The notes under the pieces are model-generated. The model worked only from the letters and a program-made list of their open reading frames with translations, had not been told where the DNA came from and did no database searches. Below are positions 35,265 to 47,150 of a DNA stretch of 64,000 bases, piece after piece. The position numbers were made by a program, and so were the translations under genes. The stretch is from Warburgia ugandensis. Taxonomy: Eukaryota > Streptophyta > Magnoliopsida > Canellales > Canellaceae. Position 1 is the stretch's first letter. Each line of letters begins with the position of its first letter. The stretch spans positions 63,779,495 through 63,843,494 of the forward strand of contig CP141127.1 in NCBI GenBank assembly GCA_035236585.1, written 5' to 3'.

Positions 35265-37147
35265 TCCAAATTAGGGATTAACCACATGAATCTTATTCTT
35301 CCATTCCTCTCTATTAAGTACCATGGCTTCATTTAGTCCCAAAGTTTTTAAATCTTTCCTCACACCTCCATCCATGTTCTTTTGGGCCTTTCCCTTGCTC
35401 TTTTAGAACCTTCTACTTGCATTACCTCAGTCCTTCTAACAGTTGCCGTTCCTGGTCTCCTTTGGACATGTCCAAACCATCTCAGTCTAATCTCCCTCAT
35501 CTTGTTACCTATTGGTACTACCCCTTAATTTCCTCTAATATTTTCATTCCTAATTCTATCCTTTCTTGTCTTACCACTCATCCATCTCAACATCCTCATT
35601 TCTGCAATACTCATCTTATGAGCGTGATGTTCTTTAACTGCCCAACACTCTGATCCATAGAGCATGGCTGGCCTTATGGCCATCCTATAGAATTTTCCTT
35701 TTAATTTGAGTGGCACCCGTCGATCACACAAAACTCTAGATGCACATCTCCATTTATTCCAAACCACTTGGATTCTATAGGTAACCTCCCTCTCAATCTC
35801 TCCACTCTTATGAATCATTGATCCTAAGTATGGAAAGTGATCTTTTACGGGGACTTCTTGGTTATCAATCTTGACTGGTATTCCATTCCAACTCCTCTCC
35901 TTGCTAAAATTGCATTCCCTATATTCTGTCTTTGTTCAGCTGATTTTAAATCCTTTAGATTCTAATGCTTCTCTCCATAACTCTAGCTTTGTCTTGTCTC
36001 ATCAGGTAAGACTATATCATTTGCAAATAGCATGCACCAAGGAATCTCCTCGTGCAGATGTTTTGTTAACTTATCCACAACCAACGTAAAAAGGTATGGG
36101 CTCAATGCCGATCGTTGGTTCAATCCTACAGCGATAGGAAAATCACCGGTCTCACCATTAGTGGTCTTAATATGTGTTATCACTCCCTTATACATATCTT
36201 TAATTATGTCTATATACCCCCACGAAACCCCTTTCTTGCCCAACACCCTCCATATTAACTCTCTAGGGACTCTATCATGAGCTTTCTCTAAGTTGATAAA
36301 GACCATGTGGAGGTCTTTCCTCCTCTCCCTATATTTCTCTACCAATTGTCTTAGTAAGAAAATAGCTTCCATGGTAGACCTTCCAGCTATGAAACCAAAC
36401 TTATTCTCCGATACACTTATCTCCTACCCTAGCCTCTTCCCAATCACTCTTTCAAAAAGTTTCATAGTGTAGCTCACATCATGCATTTTCTTTGATTTTA
36501 TAATCTTGTTAAACAAGTTGGTCAACCAAACTATTCTAATATCTCCCATATGCTTCCAAACCTTTATTGGTATACCATTGAGCCCCATGGCCTTTCTTGA
36601 TTTCATCTTTTTCAAGGCCTCTTTCACTTTAGGTATTCTAATCCTACGTTCATATCTATATTATCCAATGTTATTAAGATTTATAGTATTTTCAATCCCT
36701 ATTTTCTTAGAGCCATTGCCATTTAACAATTTTTGAAAGTACGTTTCCCACCTTTGTTTGATCTCATCATCTTTGACTAATACCCTTTATCATCACTTCT
36801 AATGCACCTAACATGCTCTAAGTCCTTACCCTTCTATTCTCTTACTTTTGCAAGTTTAAACACATCTTTCTCAACTTCTCCTATTCCTAATCTATTATAG
36901 AGCTCATCATATGCCTTAAGTTTAGCCTCACTTACTATTCCCTTAGCAACCTTTTTAGCATTCTTTTATTGATCATAGTTTTCATTATTTCTAGTCTTCT
37001 GCCATGCTTTAAAAGACATCCATTTTTCTGCAATAACTTTTTATGCTGTTTCACTCCACCACCATGTTTCTTAATGGACTCAGCAATATTAATCCACATG
37101 GTATTTACTTCTGTTTCATAGTTCCAATTTCCTTCTACCATCAACTA
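35265..37147 (-). pseudogene. RTE reverse transcriptase, truncated and dead
   Basis: Minus strand from 37147: LMVEGNWNYETEVNTMW (as in copy 1), then the RT. GLNGIPIKVWKHM lies at about 36590-36550, RRKDLHMVFINLEKAHDRVP at about 36325-36270, and AVGLNQRSALSPYLFT at about 36140-36095. The catalytic motif reads FAND (36027-36016) instead of FADD. About 95 bp are lost between IKSKKM and YTMK (near 36490), removing the YKNKGD...NYRGI block. The C-terminal half is open at 35525-35818 (WRCASRVLCDRRVP, MLRWMSGKTRKDRIRN). Several stops and frameshifts. Homology to copy 1 extends to the tail. Confidence 0.9.
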
Positions 37148-37159
37148 AATGAATAAGAT

Positions 37160-37789
37160 AAATTGAAAATGTCTTTTTTCAGTCACATTATTTTGTAGTT
37201 CGAATAAGTAAAAGTGAAAGAAAGGGAAATTAGTACACTATTCATTGAACGAAGAGACTGAAAAAGAGAGTTGATACTTTGAAAGGAAAAGTAGTTTGGA
37301 TAAGTAAAAGTGTAACATTGGAAAATCTTTAATTCTTAGTATGAAGTAAAAAAATTTCCTTTTTTTGAATATTTTAATGTGAATGTTGTTATATAAATTG
37401 ACTATAACTAATATTATAGTTTAATAGAAAATTTAAAGTATTTTAGTCCTAAAAACTTATGTTTTAGATTGGGTAATCGTGAATAGAAACCCACACTCTA
37501 TATCAATTAAAAGCAAACTAGATATTCAAAATCCTCATCCATCCATGAATAGGACCATCCATTCCATATCCTATCCATTTGGATTGGTTTAGATAGTGGA
37601 TAATCTGCTCCAATTGCCAATCCTATGTGGAGCATGTGAATGACATTCAATTGCATGCCTGGATACATAAGCTCATGTGGTTCCCATCATTTATTAGTTA
37701 CTTAACTAAATCAATTTGATAAATTCCTTTATCAAATACCATGCATGGACCTCTCAAGTTTATTGTTGTAAATATTTATTGATGTAGAG
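37160..37789. other. AT-rich non-coding, nothing recognised
   Basis: No motif found beyond the RTE target duplication. Confidence 0.3.
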
Positions 37790-39490
37790 GGACATGTGTA
37801 TATATACCTTGAAGGTCTTGATTAAGCCAAATTCACTAAGAATGAGCACATTTGAAGCCTAAAATCACTTAGAAGTATATATCATCTTTTGATATAGTTT
37901 ATCTATCATTTAATTCTATTTTATTGTTTTAATTTATGTTTTAAGATGTTAGGGCTATTATAGCTCTCATACGTGACTTTGAGGATATTTATGTCTCTTC
38001 ATTATATTTTGGGTTTTTAGTAGGGGCCTACATGTAAAAATGTGATGTACAAGCATCACAAGTTGAGCTCTTGAAAGGAATGGACTAGCATAGGTTTAAT
38101 ATTGAACATAGACCCACCTTCCCCCCGACAGGAAAAGACTTCTCTTAGGTTTTCTAAGGTTTCTTCCAAGGGTTTGATTTGTTCTTTTGAGATTTTAACT
38201 TAGTAAATCTTCGCTTAATTAAAATTGCTCCATAAGGTGGCATCAAAGAAGTAAGATCATTGTGATGTCTTCTAGTGGAGATGGAGGTGCTACTAGTTTC
38301 TAAGATAACAATAACATGATGGATGCTATCTAGAAAACCCTCTAGGGTTTATAAGTATATGCATGAAATGAATGAGGAAATGGAAAATCTACAAATTCAA
38401 CAGTGAGAAACTATTTCCTCCAATGATGGCACTCATGGTTGTCTAATTTATAAACAGGTCGAATATGAAAACTCCAGGATATGACATGAACACCACATTG
38501 TTTAGCCAATTGGTCATCTCAAACCCATTTTAGATATAACATTTTATTTCTCTAGGGATTTCTCATCATGAAAAGATATTTTGAACACTTAGGAGGTACA
38601 ATTTGAAGGAGATATGCCTTTTTATAAGGATCAACAACAATTTCAAGGAAAAAATTAGCATGAAGCAAATTATAAGGCTCTTCCATATTTTAATGGGTAG
38701 CTAGACATTGAGGCTTCTCTAGACTGGCTCATGGAAGTGGAGCAACTTTTTTACTATTGAAACATCCCATAACACAAGAAGGTAAAATTGATGCCTTACA
38801 AATTGAAAGGAGGAGTGTTTGTCTTCTGGAAACAGTTACGAATGATGCTCACAAGGATGGGAAAAGAATATTGACCATGCATGAAACAAATTTACAAGAT
38901 CAGATGTTTTTTGTGCTATAGTAAACTATTGATAAAGCATGCTAAGTGTTTAAGAGTATGCCATAGAATTTTAGACTTTTCGTAATGAGTTGATGAAGAT
39001 TGATTCCTTGAAAGTTGCTACATTTATTGGTGATTTGAAACTCATTTGCAAGACAAGGTAACAATGCAAGAGATTTGGAGTATGAGTGAAGTGATCTAAT
39101 TAGCAACTAAAGTGGAAATGTAATTAGAAAATTTTTCTTTTTGTAGTCAATCATCAAGGCTATTGTATGGAGGAGGATCTTCAAATTATGATGGAGGCAA
39201 CAAAAAAGAGAAAATTACAATAGGTGACTAGCTATCTACTTCTTCAAATAAAGTCTTTGGGAACATTCCTCCATTGACTAGACCAATCAGAAGAAGAATT
39301 TAGGTTTAATGCATTGGTTTAATAGGAGGATGAGCAAATTGATCTGTAGCTAGACATGGTAGATAATTAGAGATAACCCAAATGGTATTTCAAACAAAAA
39401 CTAAGCGTAGGATGTAGGCTTGAGAAGCTGAGATCCACCTATAAAGCTAGAACAAAAAATTTTGAAACATACATAGAACATGCTATTAAG
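37790..39490 (+). mobile_element. Ty3/gypsy remnant, 5' part
   Basis: TATATATA near 37799-37806 may be its LTR promoter. TGGCATCAAAG at 38238-38248 matches the Met primer site at 9 of 11 bases, and a Gag pseudogene follows. The LTR start is not identified. It is cut at 39491 by family-L LTR copy 3. Confidence 0.5.
38258..39480 (+). pseudogene. gypsy Gag (Retrotrans_gag type), broken
   Basis: The best part is at 38665-38830. It reads LPYFNG.LDIEASLDWLMEVEQ, then a segment corresponding to the K...AYKLKGG..VFW pattern of chromovirus-like Gag, then KDGKRILTM.EM (about 38855-38880). VATFIGDLKLICK and a TKVEM.LE segment end the capsid part at about 39020-39130. This order matches the capsid region of plant Ty3/gypsy Gag. 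At least three frame changes and many stops interrupt it. No zinc knuckle or protease is seen before the family-L LTR begins at 39491. It would have formed the particle shell. Confidence 0.7.
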
Positions 39491-41807
39491 TGTCTAATTT
39501 TGAATAAAAATCACCCAATTAGTTACCCATGTGTTATAACTTATAGGTGTAAATTCAGGTTTTTGACCAAAATTTGTAACACGTGCATTTTTGACTTAAT
39601 GACTCAAAATTTTGATATTTTATAGGTCTAGAGGCTAATCTAAGGTAAGTATGTGATCAATCATATTTTTCTAAGATTTAATTATAGTTTTTAACTTTTT
39701 GTAGGAAGCAAGATGGTTACCCAATGGCTAAGATCAATTGGGATGAAAATAGAAGATCAAGATCAAAAGATCGAGTCAAAGCCTAAAAGTTATCAAGTCA
39801 ACATGAGGTAAGGGCAAGATCAAATTTAGGATAAGTTAAGGAGCTAAGAAAACTACCAAAGCCAAGGAATTGAGCCACCACCTAAGCCAAGAGAGTCATC
39901 CAAGCTAGCTATCAAACCAAGCCAATGGAGCCCTCAAAGTTAGCCATCAAAGCATATAAGCTAAGCTAAGTGGAAGGCCGTGATTGATGGAGAATCCAAA
40001 GAATTATCCTTGGGATTTATGAAGATATTTTGAAGAAAATAAAGGAAAATTCTACTAAGATAAGGTAGCATGAGGACCAATAGGAAGAAACCCTTCAATT
40101 TTTATGTTTTTTCATGTTTTGCCCACTTTTTTCCCACTTTCTACCTTATCACTAAGATGCACTACGAATTTCACTTTACATTCAAGAGTACTACCTTTCT
40201 AAGACTTCTCCACTTTCCTAAACTCCAATCCAAATCATCCAACCAATCCCCACTTCCTAAGGAACCACCTAGCCAAAGACTTTTCCCCACCTCACCTCTC
40301 TTTCCTATCTTTTCCTACCCATCTCTTTCTTCCCCCCTTCTTTTCTCTATCTTACCTCATCCTGAGGCAAGCCACATTCCATATTCCAGGTGATTCCACA
40401 ATATTTGAAGTGGGGAGATGCCCCTTCTTAAAAAAGTGGCATCTCCCACCTATATGCATTCCAAAGGCAACCACCTGTCACACCTTTCTATCTATAAAAA
40501 ACCTAGCTATCCACTCATCTTAGCAATCCAAATTCTCTTGTTGTAATCCTCACCATACCTCTAAATTAGGTCACCCTATAGAATATTAGAGAAAAAGTAT
40601 AAAAGAACATCAAAAACCTAGGATAGGAGGCATCTCTCCTTGGAATAAAAAGACGCCTCCTTCAATCTTGTTTATCCTAGTTCCTTGATGGAATTTTTCC
40701 TTGATTCTTCATATTAGTTGGGGTTAGAGCCTTTAGTCTTGTTTATCCTTGTTTCTTGGTGGAATTTTTCCTTGATTCTTCATATTAGTTGGGGTTAGAG
40801 AGATAAGTGAAAGTTAATTTAATTTTGAGGTTGTAATTCATGTTGCGCACTAATTAAGATTAGTATATAGCATCATTGTTTGTTGCTTCTTAATCAATAA
40901 CATTCGATGAGTTTAGATTCTTTTGATTGATGAATGTTAGCTATGTTGGTTTGTTTACATGTTGATTTCATGGTTTAATATTTAAGATAAGATTGTTGCT
41001 TCAACCATTCCAACCCAAAAAGATATTGAAATCATGTGTGCAATCCACGTGTTGAATGCATGGTTTTCAAGGCCTTTAGGGTTGAAGCTTGAATAGTCTT
41101 GTTAACTTGCTTGCCCAGTTGTAGATCATTAGTTTCGTATCTCATCTCAACAAGCATGAAGAATATATTCCTAAATCATGTTGATACCATGTGTGTAACC
41201 CATGAGTGTACACATGGTTTTGAATGATTTGGTGATTGATTGAAATTCAAGCAGTTGATTTTGTTCATGTTAGGGAAAGTTAGTTTAATTAGTGTTTGAT
41301 TGTTAATTTTGATTAGATTGTTAGCATGTTGTTTTATTAGCTTGATAGGTTTTAAAGTTTTCCTTCCCATGAATTCCATTGCATTCTTTAGCATTTGTAT
41401 GATTAGGAAAGTAGTTGATTAGTTGTATGCTTCCTTAGATTAATCACTAAATTTCATGCTTAGAAAAGTGATTTAGGAAAGTTGTTAAAGTTGCACTTTT
41501 AGAAAGTTTTAGTATAGGAAAATCATAAATGTAGAAAGCTTTCATTTAGGAAAGTTTTATTTATAGAAAATTTGTTTTACAAAAGTTCTTAAGTTTAGTA
41601 TGTTTCAAGTTTTAACTTAGTTTCCATTTTCATGTGTTAAATTCTATTCTTAGTTTAGGAAAAATCTCTTGAATTTGTCTAGGTTAGATAATGTAAAGTA
41701 AGGACCACTAATCACACATCAATTTCATTTCTCGTGGGATTGACCTCCTCGTATGAATTATTACATTTGATTCTTGCATTTGTGAGTTTTGACTTAAAAT
41801 GACAACA
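39491..41807 (+). repeat. family-L long LTR, copy 3 (5' LTR, 2317 bp)
   Basis: Starts TGTCTAATTTTGAATAAAAA and ends GACAACA. It is the only copy in the window followed by a primer site and coding region, and thus identifies family L as the LTR of an Athila-like element. It contains the CATCTCC/CCACCT block (40410-40450) and tail TCTCGTGGGATTGACCTCC (41730-41750) seen in the other copies. Confidence 0.85.
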
Positions 41808-41813
41808 AGTTTT

Positions 41814-41831
41814 TGGTGCTGTTACTGGGGA
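41814..41831 (+). other. primer binding site, tRNA-Asp type
   Basis: TGGTGCTGTTACTGGGGA resembles TGGCGCCGTTGCCGGGGA, the primer site of Athila-type elements, with three C-to-T or G-to-A type changes. Six bases after the LTR end. Confidence 0.85.
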
Positions 41832-43026
41832 GTCACAACGGTTAGTGTAGTGGACCATACCTTAGATTATTTACCACAAGTCTAGGTTTAGGGTGCATTA
41901 GTTTGGGTTTTGCATTATTTTTGTATTTATTTTCTATTTTCTCTATATTGACCATTGTTGTTTAAATTTTGTGAGAGAAAAATCGACAAAGGAGTGGTGG
42001 CAATCTTGTGTGCCATGGCTTCATCAATATAGATTAAGCTTTCATTACTTTCCTAGATTAGGATTTGAGTAAAATTGTAGTGCAGCCCATTGTAATTGTA
42101 ATTTTAATTTTAATTTTATTCAATTTTTAAATGGATTGTAATAATATAGGGCAAGTGTGGGGTATGGTGGCATATACTTGATCATCATCAAACTCCTCAC
42201 TATAAGCACTCCTCATCCAAATTTTAATTTTTAGGATAAAGTGCATTCAGTATAATTTTGCATTTATAATGGTAGTATAATTCATATAGATTAAGGTCAT
42301 GCATTTATAATTATTTTAGGATTGTTGCATTAGTTCAAGTACCCATTTAACAAAGGTTAGCCTAAGCTTAGCTATAACCAAAGTATAGGCTACATGGTTA
42401 TATCATCGCATCTATTAAGGTGCCTGGCCCTTTGTTAAGTAGCACATAGGTAGGAATTAGTTTGATTTTTGTTTTGCATTGCATATTTATAGCTTTATGG
42501 TGGAATGGAACTTAATGCTTGTAAGGGCCTCACGGGAACCCTTATAAGATAAGGACTGGATTTCATCACCAGCTCATTGGCCCATCTATGAATCAATATG
42601 TCACAATCCCAACCCTTGAACATAATTTAAAATCAAGTAGGAAGAGACTTAGGGTTTCGAGGTCATAAGACCCTTTTAGAAGGACATGATCTATTGTCAC
42701 TCCAGTGGCTTTTGAGCAATGTGATTATAGTGGGTGTCTTAAAATCCAAGTGATTTTCCCACACCTTCCGTTGATGTCAGTTAAGGTCTAAATGGCTCCT
42801 AACATGAGGATTATATTAACCACTTTCGAACAAAACCCAACTGGTAAATAGTAGTTAGATCAAGATAAAAGGAGGAGATACATAGATCTAAATCTAAGAA
42901 GCTACCACCTATGCAATAAGAAAAGATAATCAAGACACTACTTGATTAGTGAATACTAGGATTTGATTATGCATCATTTAGAGTTAAAGTCAACATATAG
43001 TTAGGACATTTAAATTAGGATATTTT
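41832..43026 (+). other. untranslated leader of the Athila-like element
   Basis: Long non-coding leader between primer site and Gag, as usual in this lineage. No ORF or other element seen. Confidence 0.6.
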
Positions 43027-43814
43027 ATGCAAGGGCACCGATCTCAGAACTTGGAGTTAGTACCCTTCGACCTAGAGATTCAACACAACCTTAGACAAGG
43101 GGAAAGAAACCAAGTTCCTGTCCCCATGGCAGAACCATTAGTAGAAATCAAGCATAAATCTATTAGAGATTTTTATGTGCCACTCCAGCTCAACACCCCA
43201 TCTTGCATAGCTCTACCCCTAATAAATGTATACTATTTTGAGTTAAAGGCTACCCCTAATAAATGCATACTATTTCGAGTTAAAGGTGAGAGTCATACAA
43301 TTACTCCCCACTATGGTCCAAACCAAGAAGACCCATACCTACATATCAAGAAGTTCCTTGATATTTGAGCCACATGGAGGTTCCAAATTTTTTCAAATGA
43401 AGCTATTCAGCTTAGGTTTTTCTTGTTCTTACTCAAGTTTAAAGCTAAGTTGTGGCTCAATTCCTTGGAGATAGATTTCATAAATACATGGGACCAATTG
43501 TCTAGGAAGTTTTTGAACAAATTATTCCCATTCACAAAACAAATGACTTTATCAAGAAATTATAAATTTTCAATAAAGGCATGATGAACAATATTATGAA
43601 TGTTGGGAATGGTGAAATGAATTGCTGAAAAAATGCCCACACCACGGATTCAAGAAGTGACAGCAGGTTTAATACTTCTATGAGGTATTGATGCCTCAGA
43701 ATAGACAAATGGTAGAAGTTGTGAGTGGAGGAACCCTCATCCTAAGAGATGAGCAAGAGGCCTAGGAGTTCTTTTAAACATTGGCAGATAATTCCCATCA
43801 ATGGGATTATTCAA

Positions 43815-43857
<43 letters not shown>

Positions 43858-44900
43858 CCATCCTCCAAAGAAAGAGGGTCTATATGAGATTGGAGTACAT
43901 ACTGATCTATCTTATAAACTCGACTCTATACTTGAAAGAATAGATAAGTATGATAGGAGAGCAAACAAACTTGAAACTATGTTTCAATCCCTCATGGTTG
44001 TTACATCCATTAAGCCTCCACAAGAGGTCTGTGCCTTTTGTTCTAGTCTAGCCCACATATTGCAACTTGTCCATCAAATAGAGCACTAAATGAATTTCTA
44101 ATTGAATAATCAATGCATTAAATTCACATTACAATTCATGCAATAACAACCCTTATTCTGATACCTATAATCCAAGATGGGCTAGGCATCCAAACTTTTT
44201 CTGGTTGAAGAATAACTACCAAGGGGGAACCTCTGTGAATCCCCTGACCAAAACTTTCCTAAGCTTTCCACTTTATAGCAACCACCATTATTTCAACTAC
44301 CCCAACAAACATAGAAACAACCAATGGAGGATAATATACAGTATATCATGAAGAAACTTGATGAAAATAATAAAGTTTTGCATCAAACCTAGAATGAGAG
44401 TTGATAATATTGACAGGTTAGAGAGGCAAATGGTTAGTTGCATGCATATTTAAGTGAAAGGGAAAAAAAGAAAGTTCCTTAGTCAGCCCATCCCTAATCC
44501 TAAGTGCCAACTTGAGATAGGGTCAAGTTCTCAAATCCATAACCCTCATGAGCATGCTAAGTCTATAACCACCCTTAAGAGCAGCCTTCAGGTAGATAAC
44601 AAAGTTGGGCAAGCTTAGGAAATTGCAGAGCAAAAGGAGGCAACTAAAACATAGGAGAAAGAGAAGAGACATAAATCTCATATGGAACCTATAGTGGAGG
44701 CACCCTATGTACCCAAGGCCCCGTTTCCTTAGTTAGCGAACAAGGCTAGAAAGGGCAAAAACTTCAATAAGTTAATGGATCTATTTAAACATCAGATAAA
44801 CATTCCATTACTCAATGCGATAAAAGATGTCCCTACCTATGCCAAGTTCCTGAAAGAGCTATGCACTAGAAAAAGAATGTTAAATGCACTAAAAAAAGCT
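43027..44900 (+). pseudogene. Athila-like Gag, with in-frame GA microsatellite
   Basis: The open start at 43027-43368 includes KSIRDFYVPLQLNTPSCIALP, repeated ELKATPNKCI/RVKGE text, HTITPHYGPNQEDPYLHIKKFLDI. The capsid part continues in another frame (IQLRFFLF, FINTWDQLSRKFLNKLFP at 43455-43510) with stops. The open stretch 43781-44089 reads ADNSHQWDYSNRR, an Arg-Glu repeat, then PPKKEGLYEIG and LDSILERIDKYD, with a CAFC cysteine pair at the end. A further GWARHPNFFW-like segment lies at about 44173-44205. All are typical Athila Gag landmarks. It is not translatable: several frameshifts and stops. Confidence 0.8.
43818..43853. repeat. (GA)n microsatellite read in frame in Gag
   Basis: About 17 GA units giving Arg-Glu repeats between SNRR and NNHPPKK. 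The flanking Gag text stays in frame on both sides. Confidence 0.95.
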
Positions 44901-45370
44901 TCCTCACTGAGCAGGTGAGCTCTTTACCACAACACAATACCTCACCAAAGTTTAGAGACCCAAGGTGTCCAACAATTTCTTGCATTATTAGAGGCCAAGT
45001 CATAAATAGGGCACTACTTGACCTAGGTGTGAGTGTGAACTTGTTTTCATACTCTGTCTATGAGCAACTAAGGCTCGGTGAGCTGAAACCAACCATTACC
45101 ACATCACAATTAGTAGATAGAGCAGTAAAAATGCCTTGTGGTTTGGTTCAAGATGTGTTGATGTAGGTGGACCAGTTTTGTTTCTTCGTTGATTCTATTG
45201 TACTAGACACCCACACCTAGCATGTATCTGATCATGACAATTAGATTCTGGTTATACTTGGACATCCATTCCTGGTAACATCCAACACCATTATTAACTG
45301 TAGGAATGGTATAATGAAATTATCATTCGGCAACATAAAAGTTAAGCTTAATGTCTTTAATGCCAACCAA
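44900..45370 (+). pseudogene. Athila-like aspartic protease
   Basis: The open stretch 44915-45166 reads FRDPRCPTISCIIRGQVINR, then ALLDLGVSVNLFSYSVYEQL, LGELKPT and AVKMPCGLVQDVLM. This is the retropepsin of Athila elements, in which the active site normally reads D-L/S-G-A-S. Here it is D-L-G-V-S at about 45014-45028, so the catalytic Asp survives. A stop follows (VLM then TAG), and VDQFCFFVDSIVLDT and ILGHPFL-like text continue in the same frame or a shifted one to 45300. It would cleave the Gag-Pol product. It is isolated by stops on both sides. Confidence 0.85.
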
Positions 45371-45400
45371 TAATATTTAGACCCCAATGATTCCTGTGAT

Positions 45401-46645
45401 ATGAATTTGATCGAGAGTCGAATTCATAACATTCATCCACCATCTTCAATCTCTAACCCACTTGAGTCTGTCACATGCACTTTAATGGAGATTTTGATTT
45501 TAAACAACTCTATTAAGGAGGTAAACAACCTTCTAGAGGCTGCTCCACTTATGGATAACTCCAAGTGGGACCCTTCTATGGAGTTACTCCCTCCTTCAAA
45601 GTTTGTTCCCGTACCATCTATTGAGCAACCACCTTCGCTGGCCCTAAAACCCTTGCCTAACAATCTCAAATATTCTTACCTAGTACCAGATGAAAACTTA
45701 CCTATTATAATAGCATCACATTTAGATAATGAACAGGAGGGTAAGCTTTTAGATGTTCTTAAGGAACATAAAATAGCTTTAGGGTGGACCATAGTAGACA
45801 TAAAAGGGATTAGTCCAACTGTGCATGCATAGGATACACCTGGAAGAAAATGAAAACCCTCCAAGGAAACTCAAAGACAACTAAATCCCCATATGAAAGA
45901 CATGGTTAGAGATGAAGTCCCAAAGTTCTTAGATGTTGATGTCATACACCGCATCTTGGACAGTACTTAGGTTAATCTCGTTCAAGTTGTACCCAAGAAA
46001 TCTGAGTCACATTGGTCAAAAATGAGGAGAATCATTAGTACCCACCCACATAACAAACAGGTGGAGAGTTTGCATTGATTATCGAAAATTGAATGAGGTC
46101 ACGAGGAAAGGCCACTTTCCTCTACCTTTTATATTGACCAAATGCTAGAGAGGTTAGCCAGACATAGTTATTACTATTTTATATATTGTTATTTCGATTA
46201 CAACCAAATTCCTGTAGCACCAAGCATTAGGAGCAGACTACCTTCACCTGTCCTTTTGGAACCTTTGCTTACCAATGTATGCCTTTTGGGATTTGCAATA
46301 GTCCTACTACATTTCAAAGGTGTTCATTGAGCATCTTTTTCGATATGTAGAATTTTTCTAGAGGTGTTCATGATGACTTTTAGATATTTGGGTTATCTTT
46401 TGATGAGTGCCTACGCCATTTGATGGTGCAAAGTGGGATAGTTTTAGGCCACATAATATCACACCATGGGATAGGGGTAGATAAGGCTAAAGTGGATTTA
46501 ATAGACAACCTTCCTCCACCAAGGACAGTGAAAGAAATTCGCTCCTTTTTAGGATATGCTATGTTCTATAGAAGATTCATCAAATACTTTAGCAAATTTG
46601 TTAAGCTCCTTTATAATTTTACTAATGAAGGAGGCCACTTTTAAC
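45401..46645 (+). pseudogene. Athila-like reverse transcriptase with destroyed active site
   Basis: The pre-RT linker is open at 45401-45832 (LPNNLKYSYLVPDENLP, then HLDNEQEGKLLDVLKEHK and GWTIVDIKGISP). The RT core follows in broken frames: VVPKKSE (45985), a WRVCIDYRKLNE-like text spanning 46065-46095, PLPFIDQMLERLA (46118-46155) and FDYNQIPVAP (46190-46225). At the catalytic site, GTTCATGATGAC (46365-46376) lacks one base relative to a Phe-Met-Asp-Asp reading, so the Asp pair is lost. Just after, about 25 codons are missing between DECLRHL and MVQSGIVLGHI (junction near 46420). The rest (VDLIDNLPPPRTVKEIRSFLG, YRRFIKYFSK) is open to 46644. Confidence 0.88.
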
Positions 46646-46649
46646 TTTG

Positions 46650-47150
46650 ATGAGAACTGTAAGAAAGCATTTGAGTGACCAAAGGCCGAGTCAACCTTTG
46701 CACCTATTATTCGACCACCTAATTGGAGCGCACCATGGATTATGCTATTGGAGTTGTTCTGGGGCAGCACATCAATAAACTTCCCCATGTGATATACTAC
46801 TCTAATAAAATACTAAATGATGTGCAACTCAACTATTCGACTGTAGAAAAATAGTTGCTAGCTGTAGTGTTTGCTTTGGATAAGTTCATATCTTACTTTT
46901 TAGGGTCTAAAGATAGTCTACTTGGATCACATAGCTATAAAGTACCTCCTTTCTAAAGAGGATGCGAAACCTAGGTTGATCCATTGGACACTACTGCTAC
47001 AAGAATTTAAAGTAGAAATTCGGGATAAAAAAGGTTCCGAAAATGTCATAGCAAACCACTTATCCAGTCTAGTGGTGGAGTACACTAGCAATAAGTTGCT
47101 TATAAGTAAATCATTTCTAGATGAATAGTTACTGCACATTTCTTAGTTAC
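46650..47150 (+). pseudogene. Athila-like RNase H, broken
   Basis: Begins with FNFDENCKKAFE-like text after the RT. The catalytic part (YAIGVVLGQH at 46738-46770, then YYSNKILNDVQLNYSTVEK to about 46850) is spread over frames with stops. The end is open at 46922-47128: [40 protein letters not shown] and NHLSSL. LLQEF.xEI.DKKG.EN.xADHLS is the standard end of gypsy RNase H and continues to the integrase zinc finger. Here Ala-Asp-His reads Ala-Asn-His. Confidence 0.82.
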
